Both the position numbers and the translations under genes were made by a program. Below, one piece after another: positions 1 through 8,803 of a stretch of DNA of 54,929 nt (its first letter is position 1; the number at the start of each line of letters is the position of its first letter). This DNA comes from Mycobacterium sp. NS-7484 (GTDB lineage: Bacteria; Actinomycetota; Actinomycetes; Mycobacteriales; Mycobacteriaceae): assembly GCF_001953975.1 (NCBI RefSeq), contig NZ_MBEJ01000012.1:1-54929 (forward strand), in the 5' to 3' direction. The notes beneath the pieces were generated by a model that was not told the DNA's origin, searched no databases, and saw nothing but the letters and a program-made list of their open reading frames with translations.

Positions 1-482
1 GCTACCGCGTCCACAAATCCGCGGACGACGCCGTCGGCTCGCTGCTGCTCGGGCTCTACACCGAAGACGGCGAGCTGGCCTCCGTCGGCGTCATCGGGGC
101 GTTTCCGATGGCGACCCGGCGCAAGCTGTTCACCGAATTGCAGCCGCTGGTAACGAGTTTCGAGGATCATCCATGGATCTGGGCCGCGCAGGTGGCCGCC
201 GACCCGGATGCGGCCCGCAGATACGGCGGCGGCTCACGCTGGAACGCCGGCAAGGATTTATCGTTCGTACCCCTGCGACCCGAGCGGGTGGTGGAGGTGC
301 GTTACGACCACATGGAGGGGCGGCCCGGGGCGAGCGCAGCGACGGGGAGAAATCTACGATTCCGCCACACCGCGCAGTTCAACCGGTGGCGGCCCGAACG
401 CGACCCGCATTCGTGCACCTATGGCCAGTTGGAGCAGCCGGTGACGTTCCGGCTTGACGACATCGTGCCGGGCCTCATCTGA
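1..482 (+). CDS. ligC: ATP-dependent DNA ligase, C-terminal part (5' end outside window)
   Basis: The reading frame is open from base 3 to the TGA at 480-482 and shows the last 159 or so residues. This is the OB-fold end of a LigC-type ATP-dependent DNA ligase, an enzyme that seals nicks through a ligase-AMP intermediate. The segment ending FRHTAQFNRWRPERDP, followed by a short tail to VPGLI, matches what I know of the mycobacterial LigC C terminus (Rv3731). The adenylation domain with its KxDG lysine lies upstream of the window and cannot be checked. The 3' end overlaps the convergent gene at 419-1327 by 64 bases. Confidence 0.85.
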   Translation, partial: YRVHKSADDAVGSLLLGLYTEDGELASVGVIGAFPMATRRKLFTELQPLVTSFEDHPWIWAAQVAADPDAARRYGGGSRWNAGKDLSFVPLRPERVVEVRYDHMEGRPGASAATGRNLRFRHTAQFNRWRPERDPHSCTYGQLEQPVTFRLDDIVPGLI

Positions 483-1327
483 GCCGACGGCTGCAACCAC
501 ACCGCCAGATTCCGGACGTAATCCTTGAACACCGCCAATCGCGACGGATCGGCCTTGATCTGGCATCCGGGCCGGTCGGTGACGAACGACGGCGCCCCGC
601 AGTCCAGATCCCAGTTGTAGTTCGCGAAGTGGTGGAAGGTCGACTCGGCCACGGCCCGGCCCATCAGCGTGCCGTCGGCGTTGCGTTCCCCATCAAGGGC
701 AACCGCAAGGTTGAACTGCCGGCCCGTCGCGGTGCTGCGGCCCTGTGCCACCACGGTGGCGAACGGCACCGTGGCCGAGACCGCACCCTCGTGCGGATGG
801 GCCGGGAACCACTCGATCCGTCCGCTGGCGGTCCTGGCGGTGCGCAACAGTGCGTGCGCCGGCGGCGGCGCCAGCACGGGCTGATAGTCGCCATTGGCGC
901 CCGAGTGGTAATTGGGCCAGGAGATGTCGGGGTTGTCCTGGTCATCACACCGAGACACCGGATCGAGGCCCGGGTCGTGGAACTCGTTGACCAGTCCCAG
1001 CGAACCCAGGCCCAGCAGGCAGCTGCCGAGGTCCTGGTGGTCACGCGCGGTGAGCACGCCGCCGCCGAGCTCCCGGAACCTGCCGATCGCCGCGCACTCA
1101 TCGGGAGTCAGGCCGTTACCGACCTCCACCGCCATCAGCCACAGCTGGTCGAATCCGAGTGTGTCGAGATGACCGAGCACCGGATCCTGCTCGCCGCGCT
1201 CGGTCCGGTTGCGCGCGAGCACGTCGTGCCCGGCGGCCCGGAGCTCGGCGGCCAACATGGTGAAACGGCTGACATCCCAATCGTCGGGGTCCGCCGGGAT
1301 GGTGGTCTGCAGCAAGATCGTCGCCAT
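419..1327 (-). CDS. Conserved uncharacterised protein, possibly with a glutamine-amidotransferase-like fold
   Basis: A 302-residue soluble protein starting at an ATG with no obvious ribosome binding site. I do not recognise a characterised family. The layout (N-terminal beta strand MATILLQTT, a GGGVLTARDHQDLGS turn in the first half, a late HHFANYNWD block) resembles GATase/ThuA-like folds, but no catalytic Cys-His pair is evident, so no function is assigned. The last 20 or so residues are low in character and are read antisense to the end of ligC. It lies just downstream of the LuxR-type regulator at 1380-4178 on the same strand, separated by 52 bases, so the two could be cotranscribed. Confidence 0.65.
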   Translation of the reverse strand: MATILLQTTIPADPDDWDVSRFTMLAAELRAAGHDVLARNRTERGEQDPVLGHLDTLGFDQLWLMAVEVGNGLTPDECAAIGRFRELGGGVLTARDHQDLGSCLLGLGSLGLVNEFHDPGLDPVSRCDDQDNPDISWPNYHSGANGDYQPVLAPPPAHALLRTARTASGRIEWFPAHPHEGAVSATVPFATVVAQGRSTATGRQFNLAVALDGERNADGTLMGRAVAESTFHHFANYNWDLDCGAPSFVTDRPGCQIKADPSRLAVFKDYVRNLAVWLQPSAQMRPGTMSSSRNVTGCSNWP

Positions 1328-1379
1328 GTGACGAGCCTGGCGGTTGCGATGACGCTGCGGACCCTTGAAACCCCGTGGT

Positions 1380-4178
1380 TCAGGCAGTCCACGACGCTGA
1401 TCGCAGCTGCCTGCGCGAGCTCACGCCGAGCTTGACGAACACCTTGCGCAGGTGCCATTCGACGGTGTGCGTGCTGATGAAAAGTTGGGCACCGATCTCC
1501 TGATTGGTCAGCCCCTCACTGGCCAACTGCGCGATCTGCGCCTCCTGCGCCGTCAGGTCGTCGCCGCTGCCCACGGGTTGCTTGCGCACCTTCTCCCCGG
1601 TGGCGGTCAACTCACGACGGGCACGTTCGGCGAACGCTCGGGCACCCATCTTGGTGAACATCTCGTAGGCGGTGCCGAGATGTTCCCGCGCCTTGGTGCG
1701 CTGCTTGCGACGGCGCAACCATTCCCCGTACCGCAGGTGGGTGCGGGCCAGCTGCACCTTGACCCGACTGCGGCCGAACCGCTCGATGGCCTCTTCGAAC
1801 AGCGCGTCGGCCTCCCCGTCACCGGCGAGCATGGCCCGCGCGGCAGCCACAGTGCCCGAGCCCCAGTCGGTTCCGCTGGACCCGGCACCCGCCTCCAACC
1901 GGCGCACCGCATCTTCGGCCACCGCGCGCTCCCCCATGCGGGCCGCGGCCTCGGTCAGCTCGAGCAGACACCACCCGTAGAAGCCGAGATCGTGGTATTC
2001 GCAGGTCTTCTGCGCCGCGGCCAACGCCTCCTCGTACCGGCCCAGGCCGTTGTAGAGAACCGCGGCGGCGTATCCGGTGACCCCGAGCAATCGCCCCTCA
2101 CCCTTGGCGGTGCCCTCTGCCGTGCCGGCCTCGATCAGATCGCCGGCCTCACGCAGATCGCCGCGCCACGCCGCCAACTCGACCCGGTGGTATTTCATCG
2201 GACGGTGACCGATCGCCTCCGAGATGGATTCGGCCTCCTCCAGAAGCCTTGCTGCGGTGACGAATTCACCTTCGTGGACGTGCACACCGGCCTCGAAGGC
2301 GATCGCTGACGGGAGGAGGGCCAGCGCTCCGCCGGCGCGCGCGTAGGCGACCATGTCGGTGGCGAGCCGAGCGATCAACTCGTCGTCCCACATTTCACCG
2401 GCAACGGATTCCTGTACCACCGGGAAGGCAAGCGACAGCCACCGCAACGCCCGGCCGTCGTGGCGACGGGCGTGTTCCGACCAGAGTTCGAGCGCGGTGC
2501 GCAGGTGGCCGACGGCGGCTGGCAGGCCGTCGGTGACCAGGTTGGCCATGCCGATGAGCAGGAAGTCGATGGGCCGCGTGGGTGCGGTGATCTTCGCGAC
2601 CGCGATACCGGCGGCCGCTGCGGCCACCTCAAGGGCCTCGGGCTGACTGCGCGAGGCATACATCGCCGCGGACAGCGCCTCGATGTAAGTCTCGCGGGCC
2701 AGGTCGTCGTCGAGCGTCTCCAGCCGGCCGGCCGCGTCGAGCAGCAGGGCCGCCGCGTGCCGCACCGGTGGTGCACCAGGCTGGCCGCCGCGGCTGCGGG
2801 TGAACTCCATCTGCGCCCGCAGCCGGCCCACCTGCGCCCGCTGCAGTTCGGACAGCGGGTTCAGTTCCGCAAGGGCCAGCAGTTCGTAGGCCGCCTCCGA
2901 GGCGGCCGCATCGCGCTTGGCCTCGGCGGCCGCGATCGCCCGGGCACCCCGCAGGCCGGAGTCGGCGGTCAGGACCGCGGCGCGTTCCAGAAATGAGGCC
3001 GCCGCGGCGATTCCACCACGCGCCTGTGCGCGCCACGCCGAGGCCTCGAGTTCGGCGGCCACCGCATCGTCGGGACCGGCGGACGCATTGGCCGCATGCC
3101 AGGCCCGGCGGTCTGGGTCCAGCTCCGGATCGGTCGTCATCGCCAACGCCTGGTGTGCCTCGCGACGCTCCGCCACGTCCGCCGCCCGGTACGCCGCCGA
3201 CCGGACCAGCGGGTGGTAAAACCGCATGCGGGAACCGAACTCGATCACGCCGGCGGCCTCGGCCGGTGCCAACGCCTCCAGATCGATGCCCAAATGACTT
3301 GCGGCACGGGCGAACAGCACCGGGTCGCCGACCGGGTCGGCCGCCGCCACCAGGACCAGCCGGCGGGTGTCGGCCGGCAATGCCCGGATGCGGTGGACGA
3401 AACTCTCCTCGACCTGCCCCACCGAAGGGCGGGTCCCGACGTTCCAGAATCCGCCGGCCAACTCGGCGGCCGAGACATTGTGCGGCACTTCCAGCAGCGC
3501 CAGCGGGTTGCCCCGGGTTTCGGCGATGACGCGGTCGCGCACCCGCTCGTCGAGCCGGCCGAGCACCACCGAATCCAGCAGGTCCCTGGCGTCGCTGTCG
3601 GCCAGCCCGGGTACCCGCAACTCCGGCAGGCCGGGCAGCGCGTCCGCGGCGCCGTCGTGGCCGTCACGCACCGCGAACACCACCACCACCGGCTCGGCCA
3701 GCAGCCGCCGCGCCACGAAACCGAGGGCCTGCACCGAGACCTGGTCGAGCCATTGCGCGTCGTCGATCACGCACAGCAGCGGCTTCTCGTCAGCGGCGGC
3801 GGCCAGCAGGCTCAACACGGCCAGGCCGACCAGGAACCGGTCCGGGGCCGGCCCGACCCCGCGGCCGAAAGCCACCTCGAGCGCATCCCGCTGCGGCTCG
3901 GGAATCTCACCGAGGCGGCCCAGCAGCGGTGCACACAGGTGATGCAATCCGGCGAAGGCCAGTTCCATGTCGGACTGGATCCCGGCGACCTGCGTGACCC
4001 GGAATTCGGACGCCTGTGCAACGACATAGTCCAGCAGCGCCGTCTTGCCGACCCCCGCCTCGCCGCGCAGTACCAGCACCGCGCTGCTGCCCGAACGGGC
4101 CGCCGAGAGCAGCCCCCGAAGTGCCGTACATTCGCTGGCGCGGCCACGCAGGGGTACGCCTGCGCCCGTCATCACCAT
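1380..4178 (-). CDS. Large ATP-binding LuxR family transcriptional regulator (LAL/MalT type)
   Basis: About 932 residues. The N-terminal P-loop ATPase has a Walker A GEAGVGKT and a Walker B LLCVIDDAQWLD. A long helical TPR-like region rich in Ala and Glu follows, then a C-terminal LuxR helix-turn-helix over the last 60 residues (LTAQEAQIAQLASEGLTNQE, then THTVEWHLRKVFVKLGV). This is the architecture of LAL regulators, ATP-dependent DNA-binding activators whose ligand is usually unknown. The frame stays open to a TTG at 4217, but ATG codons at 4178 and 4172 precede the conserved LRGR start, so 4178 is chosen. It is divergent from gluQ across about 270 bases. A target cannot be named from the sequence. 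Confidence 0.85.
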   Translation of the reverse strand: MVMTGAGVPLRGRASECTALRGLLSAARSGSSAVLVLRGEAGVGKTALLDYVVAQASEFRVTQVAGIQSDMELAFAGLHHLCAPLLGRLGEIPEPQRDALEVAFGRGVGPAPDRFLVGLAVLSLLAAAADEKPLLCVIDDAQWLDQVSVQALGFVARRLLAEPVVVVFAVRDGHDGAADALPGLPELRVPGLADSDARDLLDSVVLGRLDERVRDRVIAETRGNPLALLEVPHNVSAAELAGGFWNVGTRPSVGQVEESFVHRIRALPADTRRLVLVAAADPVGDPVLFARAASHLGIDLEALAPAEAAGVIEFGSRMRFYHPLVRSAAYRAADVAERREAHQALAMTTDPELDPDRRAWHAANASAGPDDAVAAELEASAWRAQARGGIAAAASFLERAAVLTADSGLRGARAIAAAEAKRDAAASEAAYELLALAELNPLSELQRAQVGRLRAQMEFTRSRGGQPGAPPVRHAAALLLDAAGRLETLDDDLARETYIEALSAAMYASRSQPEALEVAAAAAGIAVAKITAPTRPIDFLLIGMANLVTDGLPAAVGHLRTALELWSEHARRHDGRALRWLSLAFPVVQESVAGEMWDDELIARLATDMVAYARAGGALALLPSAIAFEAGVHVHEGEFVTAARLLEEAESISEAIGHRPMKYHRVELAAWRGDLREAGDLIEAGTAEGTAKGEGRLLGVTGYAAAVLYNGLGRYEEALAAAQKTCEYHDLGFYGWCLLELTEAAARMGERAVAEDAVRRLEAGAGSSGTDWGSGTVAAARAMLAGDGEADALFEEAIERFGRSRVKVQLARTHLRYGEWLRRRKQRTKAREHLGTAYEMFTKMGARAFAERARRELTATGEKVRKQPVGSGDDLTAQEAQIAQLASEGLTNQEIGAQLFISTHTVEWHLRKVFVKLGVSSRRQLRSASWTA

Positions 4179-4438
4179 CAGCACCACCAGGTCGGATTTT
4201 TGCCGAAACTTTATCAAGTCCGCCGTCAGTCGAACACCAAGGGACCAGCCGGTAGGGATTCGGTCCCGCGGTGCGCGAATTGCGTCCAGCGGGTGCGCAA
4301 TTCGATTCCCAGTCGCTCATCGATCGATCGCGCCGGCCCCAACATCGGCGCATCCGACCAGGCCTGGGCGGACCCCATCAGGAACGGCAGTTCCATACAG
4401 TGGCCCACCCTGGGACCGCGACTGAGCGTGGCGGTCGA

Positions 4439-4450
4439 TAGATTGCGGGC
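4439..4450 (+). promoter_or_regulatory. Probable leaderless promoter of gluQ (-10 TAGATT)
   Basis: A TANNNT -10 box, TAGATT at 4439-4444, ends six bases before the GTG start at 4451. Transcription would begin at the start codon, which agrees with the absence of a Shine-Dalgarno sequence. This is inference from spacing only. Confidence 0.5.
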
Positions 4451-5338
4451 GTGAGCCCGACCCGCGCCGGGCGGTTCGCGCCGAGCCCGTCGGCCGACCT
4501 GCACATCGGCAACCTCCGTACCGCGGTGCTGGCATGGTTGTTCGCCCGCTCGACCGGACGACGGTTCTTGGTGCGGGTCGAAGATCTCGACGACCGGACG
4601 TTTCCGGAGATCGGGCACCGCCAGGTGGCGGATCTGGCCGCGATCGGAATGACCTGGGATGAGCCGGTCCAATGGCAATCAGCGCATCCCGATCACTACG
4701 ACGCGGTGATCGGCCAATTGTCCGACCGCGGCTTGTTGTACGAATGCTATTGCAGTCGAAGGGATATCGCGCAGGCCCCGCGGGCGCCACATGCTCCCGA
4801 AGGCGCGTATCCGGGCACCTGCCGGGACCTGACCGAAGCCGAACGTGTCGCGCGCCGCGCGGAAACCGGCCGCCCGCCGGCGCTGCGGCTGCGCACCGAC
4901 ACGTTCGTCGGCACCGTCACCGATCTGGTGCACGGGCAGTACACCGGAATCATCGACGACTTCGTGGTGCGCCGCGGTGACGGCGTACCCGCCTACAACC
5001 TGGCCGTGGTGGTCGATGACGCGGCCGGCGGCGTCGACCAGGTGGTGCGTGGCGACGACCTGTTGAGCTCGTCCCCGCGCCAGGCCTATCTGGCCCGGCT
5101 CCTGGACTATCCCGAGCCCGTCTACGCGCATGTACCGCTGGTGCTCAACGAAGACGGCGCCCGGCTGGCCAAACGCGACGGCGCCGTCACCCTGGCCGAG
5201 ATCGGCGTCGAGACCGCGCTGGAGCAGATCAGTGCGTCACTGGGCTGGCCGCCCGTGGACCTCGACGGGATGCTGGACCGGTTCGACCCGGCACGGCTGC
5301 CGCGCCATCCCTGGATCTATCGGCCGGCCGCTCAATAG
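4451..5338 (+). CDS. gluQ: Glutamyl-Q tRNA(Asp) synthetase
   Basis: A 295-residue paralogue of the glutamyl-tRNA synthetase catalytic domain without an anticodon-binding domain, the normal size for GluQ (YadB). The enzyme activates glutamate and attaches it to the queuosine base at position 34 of tRNA-Asp. Visible motifs are the HIGH-type LHIG near residue 18, the class I LAKRD loop that replaces KMSKS, and the zinc ligands C99, C101, Y120 and C124. It starts at GTG with a leaderless-type promoter and ends seven bases inside the convergent toxin gene. Its substrate base is made by Tgt, and a tgt gene lies 5 kb downstream at 10227-11471, so the two activities are linked in this locus. Confidence 0.9.
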   Translation: MSPTRAGRFAPSPSADLHIGNLRTAVLAWLFARSTGRRFLVRVEDLDDRTFPEIGHRQVADLAAIGMTWDEPVQWQSAHPDHYDAVIGQLSDRGLLYECYCSRRDIAQAPRAPHAPEGAYPGTCRDLTEAERVARRAETGRPPALRLRTDTFVGTVTDLVHGQYTGIIDDFVVRRGDGVPAYNLAVVVDDAAGGVDQVVRGDDLLSSSPRQAYLARLLDYPEPVYAHVPLVLNEDGARLAKRDGAVTLAEIGVETALEQISASLGWPPVDLDGMLDRFDPARLPRHPWIYRPAAQ

Positions 5339-5589
5339 TGGTACCGGGCCTTGAGAATCTTCACTTCGGTATCGGTGGCGCGGTAGATGAGCCGATGTTC
5401 GTCGTCGATCCGGCGTGACCAATATCCCGACAGATCGCCTTTCAGCGGTTCGGGCTTACCGATCCCGGCGAACGGATCGCGTTGGATCTCATCGATGAGC
5501 CGGGTGATCCGTCGCGCGACCTTGCGGCCCGAGGCCAGCCAGAACAGAAAATCGTCCCACCCGTCAGGATCGAAGTGGATACTTCTCAC
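5332..5589 (-). CDS. yoeB: YoeB/RelE-family mRNA interferase toxin
   Basis: An 85-residue ribosome-dependent endoribonuclease of the YoeB (M. tuberculosis RelK) type. It ends in the characteristic His-Tyr pair (KARYHY), and it has the family's FLFWL and [14 protein letters not shown] segments carrying the catalytic Arg and Glu region. The GTG start at 5589 overlaps the antitoxin stop by four bases, so translation is coupled. Full length with no sign of decay. The antitoxin is encoded immediately upstream. Confidence 0.9.
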   Translation of the reverse strand: MRSIHFDPDGWDDFLFWLASGRKVARRITRLIDEIQRDPFAGIGKPEPLKGDLSGYWSRRIDDEHRLIYRATDTEVKILKARYHY

Positions 5590-5867
5590 TCCTGGCCGCC
5601 GGCCATCTCCCGGAGTGTGTCTATCGACGTGGTGTGATCAGAGGTGGCCGCGCCCGCCCTGTCGCGAGCGACCGCCTCCATGAGACGACGGGCATTTTCC
5701 GGTGAGCGCAACAGATAGACAGTTTCCTGCCAGGAGTCATAGTCATCAGCCGACATCAGCACCGCTTCACCCGATTTCGATGTGATCCGCACCGGTTCGT
5801 GATCGGTGTTGACCTGTTCGATAAGCGGAAACAAGCGTTTCCGGGCCTCGCTGGCACTGAGCGTCAT
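5586..5867 (-). CDS. yefM: YefM/RelJ-family antitoxin
   Basis: A 93-residue Phd/YefM antitoxin with the N-terminal DNA-binding fold ([31 protein letters not shown]) and a C-terminal toxin-wrapping tail. The open frame extends 5' to 6146, but ATG 5867 is the conserved family start and lies just downstream of palindromic operator boxes. It neutralises the YoeB toxin encoded next and, as in other YefM systems, should repress its own operon. Confidence 0.9.
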   Translation of the reverse strand: MTLSASEARKRLFPLIEQVNTDHEPVRITSKSGEAVLMSADDYDSWQETVYLLRSPENARRLMEAVARDRAGAATSDHTTSIDTLREMAGGQE

Positions 5868-5880
5868 ATCCGGGCCTTCC

Positions 5881-5910
5881 GTACCACTGTGGTACAAGAT
5901 TACCGTACAA
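5881..5910. promoter_or_regulatory. Operator of the yefM-yoeB operon
   Basis: A 15-base near-perfect palindrome at 5881-5895 (GTACCAC-T-GTGGTAC) overlaps the first of two GTACAA boxes (5892-5897 and 5905-5910) spaced 13 bases apart. GTAC-centred boxes are typical YefM binding sites, and this cluster lies 14-43 bases upstream of the antitoxin ATG. Seen directly; binding is inferred. Confidence 0.6.
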
Positions 5911-5965
5911 GTCCGGCCGCGCGACCCGCGTGAGCAGAACCCTTCGCCCCACCGGCGGATATTGC

Positions 5966-5977
5966 TACGTTGCCGCA
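5966..5977 (+). promoter_or_regulatory. Probable leaderless promoter of the ABC transporter operon (-10 TACGTT)
   Basis: TACGTT at 5966-5971 fits TANNNT and stands six bases before the GTG at 5978. It supports that start over the upstream open frame from 5930. Confidence 0.45.
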
Positions 5978-7474
5978 GTGAGATTCCCCCCGAACAGCCT
6001 CCCGAAGAGGATTCTGCTCGCCTTCGTCTTGCTCGCCACTCTTCTGAGCGCGGCGTGCGGATCGAAGGGCGACAGTGCCGACAAGGCCGACGGACCGCTG
6101 AGTTCCGGTGTGCTGAGGGTGGGCACCGAGGGCGTGTACGCCCCATTCAGCTATCACGACGCCGCCACCGGGCAGCTCACCGGCTATGACGTCGACGTGG
6201 CCCGTGCGGTCGCCGACAAACTCGGTGTGCGCGTGGAATTCGTCGAGACACCATGGGATTCCATCTTCGCCGCCCTGGAGGCCAACCGGTTCGACGTCGT
6301 CGCCAACGAGGTGACCATCAACGACGAACGCAAGGCGAAGTACGACCTGTCCGAACCGTATTCGGTCGGCGAGGGAGTGATCGTCACCCGCGCCGACGAC
6401 AACTCGATCACCTCCCTGGCCGACCTCAAGGGCAAGGTGGCCGCCGAGAACGCCACCAGCAACTGGTCGGAGATCGCGCGGGCGGCCGGCGCCCGGGTGG
6501 AAGCCGTCGAAGGTTTCACCCAGGCCATCAAGCTGCTCAACCAGGGCCGCGTCGACGTGGTGGTCAACGACAGCATCGCCGTCTACGCCTACCTCGCCGA
6601 AACCGGCGACACGACCGTCAAGATCGCCGGCAAGGTCGGTGAGAAGGCCGAACAGGGCTTCGCCGCCCGCAAGAACAGCGGGTTGCTGCCGGAACTCAAC
6701 CAGGCCCTCGACGAGCTACGCGCCGACGGCACGTTGGCCGCCATCTCGCAGCGTTACCTCAAGGCCGACGCCACGGGTGCGCCCGCGTCGGCGGAGAACC
6801 CGAAGCAACCTCGGTCGACGTGGCAACTGGTGCTCGACAGCTTGGGCCCGCTGCTGAAAGCGGCGATCACCATGACGATCCCGCTCACCATCGTCAGCTT
6901 CGTCATCGGCCTGGTGATCGCCCTGGCGGTGGCGCTGGCCCGGCTGTCGGGCAACCGCGTGCTCAGTTCCGTTGCGCGGTTCTACATCTCGCTCATCCGC
7001 GGCACGCCGCTGCTGGTGCAGTTGTTCATCGTGTTCTTCGCGCTGCCCGAGTTCGGGGTGAAGATCGATCCGTTCCCGGCCGCGGTGATCGCGTTCAGCC
7101 TCAACGTCGGCGGCTATGCGGCCGAGATCATCCGCTCGGCGATCCAGAGCATCCCGAAGGGGCAGTGGGAGGCCGCTGAGACGATCGGCCTGAACTACAC
7201 CGGCACGCTGCGGCGCATCATCCTGCCCCAAGCCGCCCGGGTGGCGGTGCCACCGCTGTCGAACACCTTGATCTCCCTCGTCAAGGACACCTCGCTGGCG
7301 TCGACGATCCTGGTCACCGAACTGTTGCGGCAGGCCCAGATCATCGCGGCACCGACCTTCGAATTCTTTGCCCTCTACGGCACGGCCGCGATCTACTACT
7401 GGGTGATCTGCCTGGTGTTGTCGTTCGGCCAGAGTCGTCTGGAACGCCGACTGGAAAGGCACGTTGCGCGATGA
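5978..7474 (+). CDS. Polar amino acid ABC transporter, fused substrate-binding lipoprotein and permease
   Basis: A 498-residue two-domain protein. A signal peptide with lipobox LLSAAC anchors a periplasmic SBP_bac_3 domain (roughly residues 45-275, GTEGVYAPFSYHDAATGQLTG and GYDVDVARAVADKLGV). A linker leads to a HisM-type permease with several membrane helices and the EAAETIGLNYTGTLRRIILPQA coupling loop. The family imports polar amino acids such as glutamine or glutamate. Such binding-protein-permease fusions are known but less common than separate subunits. The GTG at 5978 is preferred because it gives a clean signal peptide and a leaderless-type promoter. It overlaps the ATPase gene by four bases. 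Confidence 0.85.
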   Translation: MRFPPNSLPKRILLAFVLLATLLSAACGSKGDSADKADGPLSSGVLRVGTEGVYAPFSYHDAATGQLTGYDVDVARAVADKLGVRVEFVETPWDSIFAALEANRFDVVANEVTINDERKAKYDLSEPYSVGEGVIVTRADDNSITSLADLKGKVAAENATSNWSEIARAAGARVEAVEGFTQAIKLLNQGRVDVVVNDSIAVYAYLAETGDTTVKIAGKVGEKAEQGFAARKNSGLLPELNQALDELRADGTLAAISQRYLKADATGAPASAENPKQPRSTWQLVLDSLGPLLKAAITMTIPLTIVSFVIGLVIALAVALARLSGNRVLSSVARFYISLIRGTPLLVQLFIVFFALPEFGVKIDPFPAAVIAFSLNVGGYAAEIIRSAIQSIPKGQWEAAETIGLNYTGTLRRIILPQAARVAVPPLSNTLISLVKDTSLASTILVTELLRQAQIIAAPTFEFFALYGTAAIYYWVICLVLSFGQSRLERRLERHVAR

Positions 7475-8235
7475 CCACAGAACGCGAAGACCGGATCGTC
7501 GCCACCGACGTGCACAAGGCATTCGGTGACTACCAGGTGCTCAAAGGCGTGTCGTTCACGGTGCCGCAGGGTTCGGCGACGACGGTCATCGGCCCGTCGG
7601 GGTCGGGCAAGACCACGCTGCTGCGCACCCTCAACGCACTCGATGTGGCCGATTCGGGCGTGATCCGGGTCGGTGACACCGAACTGGACTTCTCCAAGCC
7701 CGTGGCCAAGGACCAGCTGCGCCGCTACCGGGCACAGAGCGGGTTTGTGTTCCAGTCCCACAACCTGTTTCCGCACAAGACGGTGTTGCAGAACGTCACC
7801 GAAGGCCCGCTGGTGGTGCAGAAACGTCCACGCGACGAGGTGGTGGCCGAGGCGGCCGAACTGCTCGGGCAGGTGGGACTGGCCGATCAGCAGGACAAGT
7901 ACCCCTACCAACTCTCGGGCGGACAGCAGCAACGGGTCGGCATCGCCCGTGCCCTGGCGCTGAAACCCAAGGTGGTGCTGTTCGACGAGCCGACCTCGGC
8001 CCTGGACCCGGAGCTGGTCGGTGAGGTGCTCGGCGTGATCCGCGACCTCGCCGTCGAGGGCTGGACCCTGGTGATCGTCACCCACGAAATCCAGTTCGCC
8101 CGGCAGGTTTCCGATCAGGTGCTGTTCACCGATCGCGGGGTGATCCTGGAGCAGGGGCCGCCGGCCTCGGTGATCGGTGATCCGAAAGAAGAACGCACCC
8201 GCCAGTTCCTGCAGCGGATTCTCAACCCGCTCTAG
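7471..8235 (+). CDS. Polar amino acid ABC transporter ATP-binding protein
   Basis: A 254-residue ATPase of the GlnQ/HisP type that powers the fused binding-protein/permease encoded upstream (ATGA overlap). Walker A is GPSGSGKT, the Q-loop lies in FVFQSHNLF, the signature is LSGGQQQR and Walker B is [12 protein letters not shown], with the switch His in VTHE. Complete. Its 3' end overlaps the convergent TetR gene by 14 bases. Confidence 0.92.
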   Translation: MTTEREDRIVATDVHKAFGDYQVLKGVSFTVPQGSATTVIGPSGSGKTTLLRTLNALDVADSGVIRVGDTELDFSKPVAKDQLRRYRAQSGFVFQSHNLFPHKTVLQNVTEGPLVVQKRPRDEVVAEAAELLGQVGLADQQDKYPYQLSGGQQQRVGIARALALKPKVVLFDEPTSALDPELVGEVLGVIRDLAVEGWTLVIVTHEIQFARQVSDQVLFTDRGVILEQGPPASVIGDPKEERTRQFLQRILNPL

Positions 8236-8803
8236 TCCGGTCGACCGCCCAGGCGACCAGGGAGCGCAAATGGCCGAGCACCGCCTCGTCGGGATGGGCT
8301 TTTGGATCGTCCAGGTGGATCCGCGCAAGTTCTTCGATGGCGGCCAACAGGATTCGCACGGACGCGCCGTCGGGGTCGATGTCGGCCCCGGCGGCCCGGG
8401 ACAACCGGCGGGCGCTGATCTTCCTGGCGTAACTGCGGCCCAACTCGATGCGCTCGCGCACCTGCGGTGGTGCACCGTCAGGCGGGCGCAAGATGATGCG
8501 CCAACTCGTCGGCGCGGCATGCAGGTAGTCCAGAACACCGCGGCCGAGATCATCTGCCCCGAGATCGGGGTGGTCGACCGTGCTCATTCCCGCGAACGCG
8601 ATGGCCGATTCCCGGTCGAGCAGCGCGGTCATCAGGCCGGACAAATCGGTGAACTGTTGGTAGACCACGGTTCTCGTCACACCGGCCTGGCTCGCCACCC
8701 GCTCGATGGTCAACGCCGGGTAGCCGTCGTCGGCGACGATGTCGCGGGCGACGTCGAGCAGTTGCGCCCGACGGTCCGCTGCGCTGAGCCGGCGCCGGGT
8801 CAT
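8222..8803 (-). CDS. TetR family transcriptional regulator
   Basis: A 193-residue TetR-type repressor. The N-terminal helix-turn-helix covers about residues 12-58 (LTIERVASQAGVTRTVVYQQF) and the C-terminal helical domain binds an unknown ligand. ATG 8803 lies four bases inside the end of the FAD oxidoreductase gene, so the two form one operon. The open frame continues 5' to 9703 only as a shadow of that gene. A palindrome in front of the operon (10175-10193) is the likely operator, so the regulator probably controls itself and the oxidoreductase. Confidence 0.88.
   Translation of the reverse strand: MTRRRLSAADRRAQLLDVARDIVADDGYPALTIERVASQAGVTRTVVYQQFTDLSGLMTALLDRESAIAFAGMSTVDHPDLGADDLGRGVLDYLHAAPTSWRIILRPPDGAPPQVRERIELGRSYARKISARRLSRAAGADIDPDGASVRILLAAIEELARIHLDDPKAHPDEAVLGHLRSLVAWAVDRTRAG

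Noticed and set aside
3096..4454. 452-codon plus-strand ORF opposite the LuxR regulator
   Set aside because: Shadow of the regulator's N-terminal ATPase; no domain, and it would overlap the gluQ promoter.
5868..6157. 5' extension of the YefM frame to 6146
   Set aside because: The extension is Arg-rich, crosses the operator and the divergent ABC gene start; ATG 5867 is the family start.
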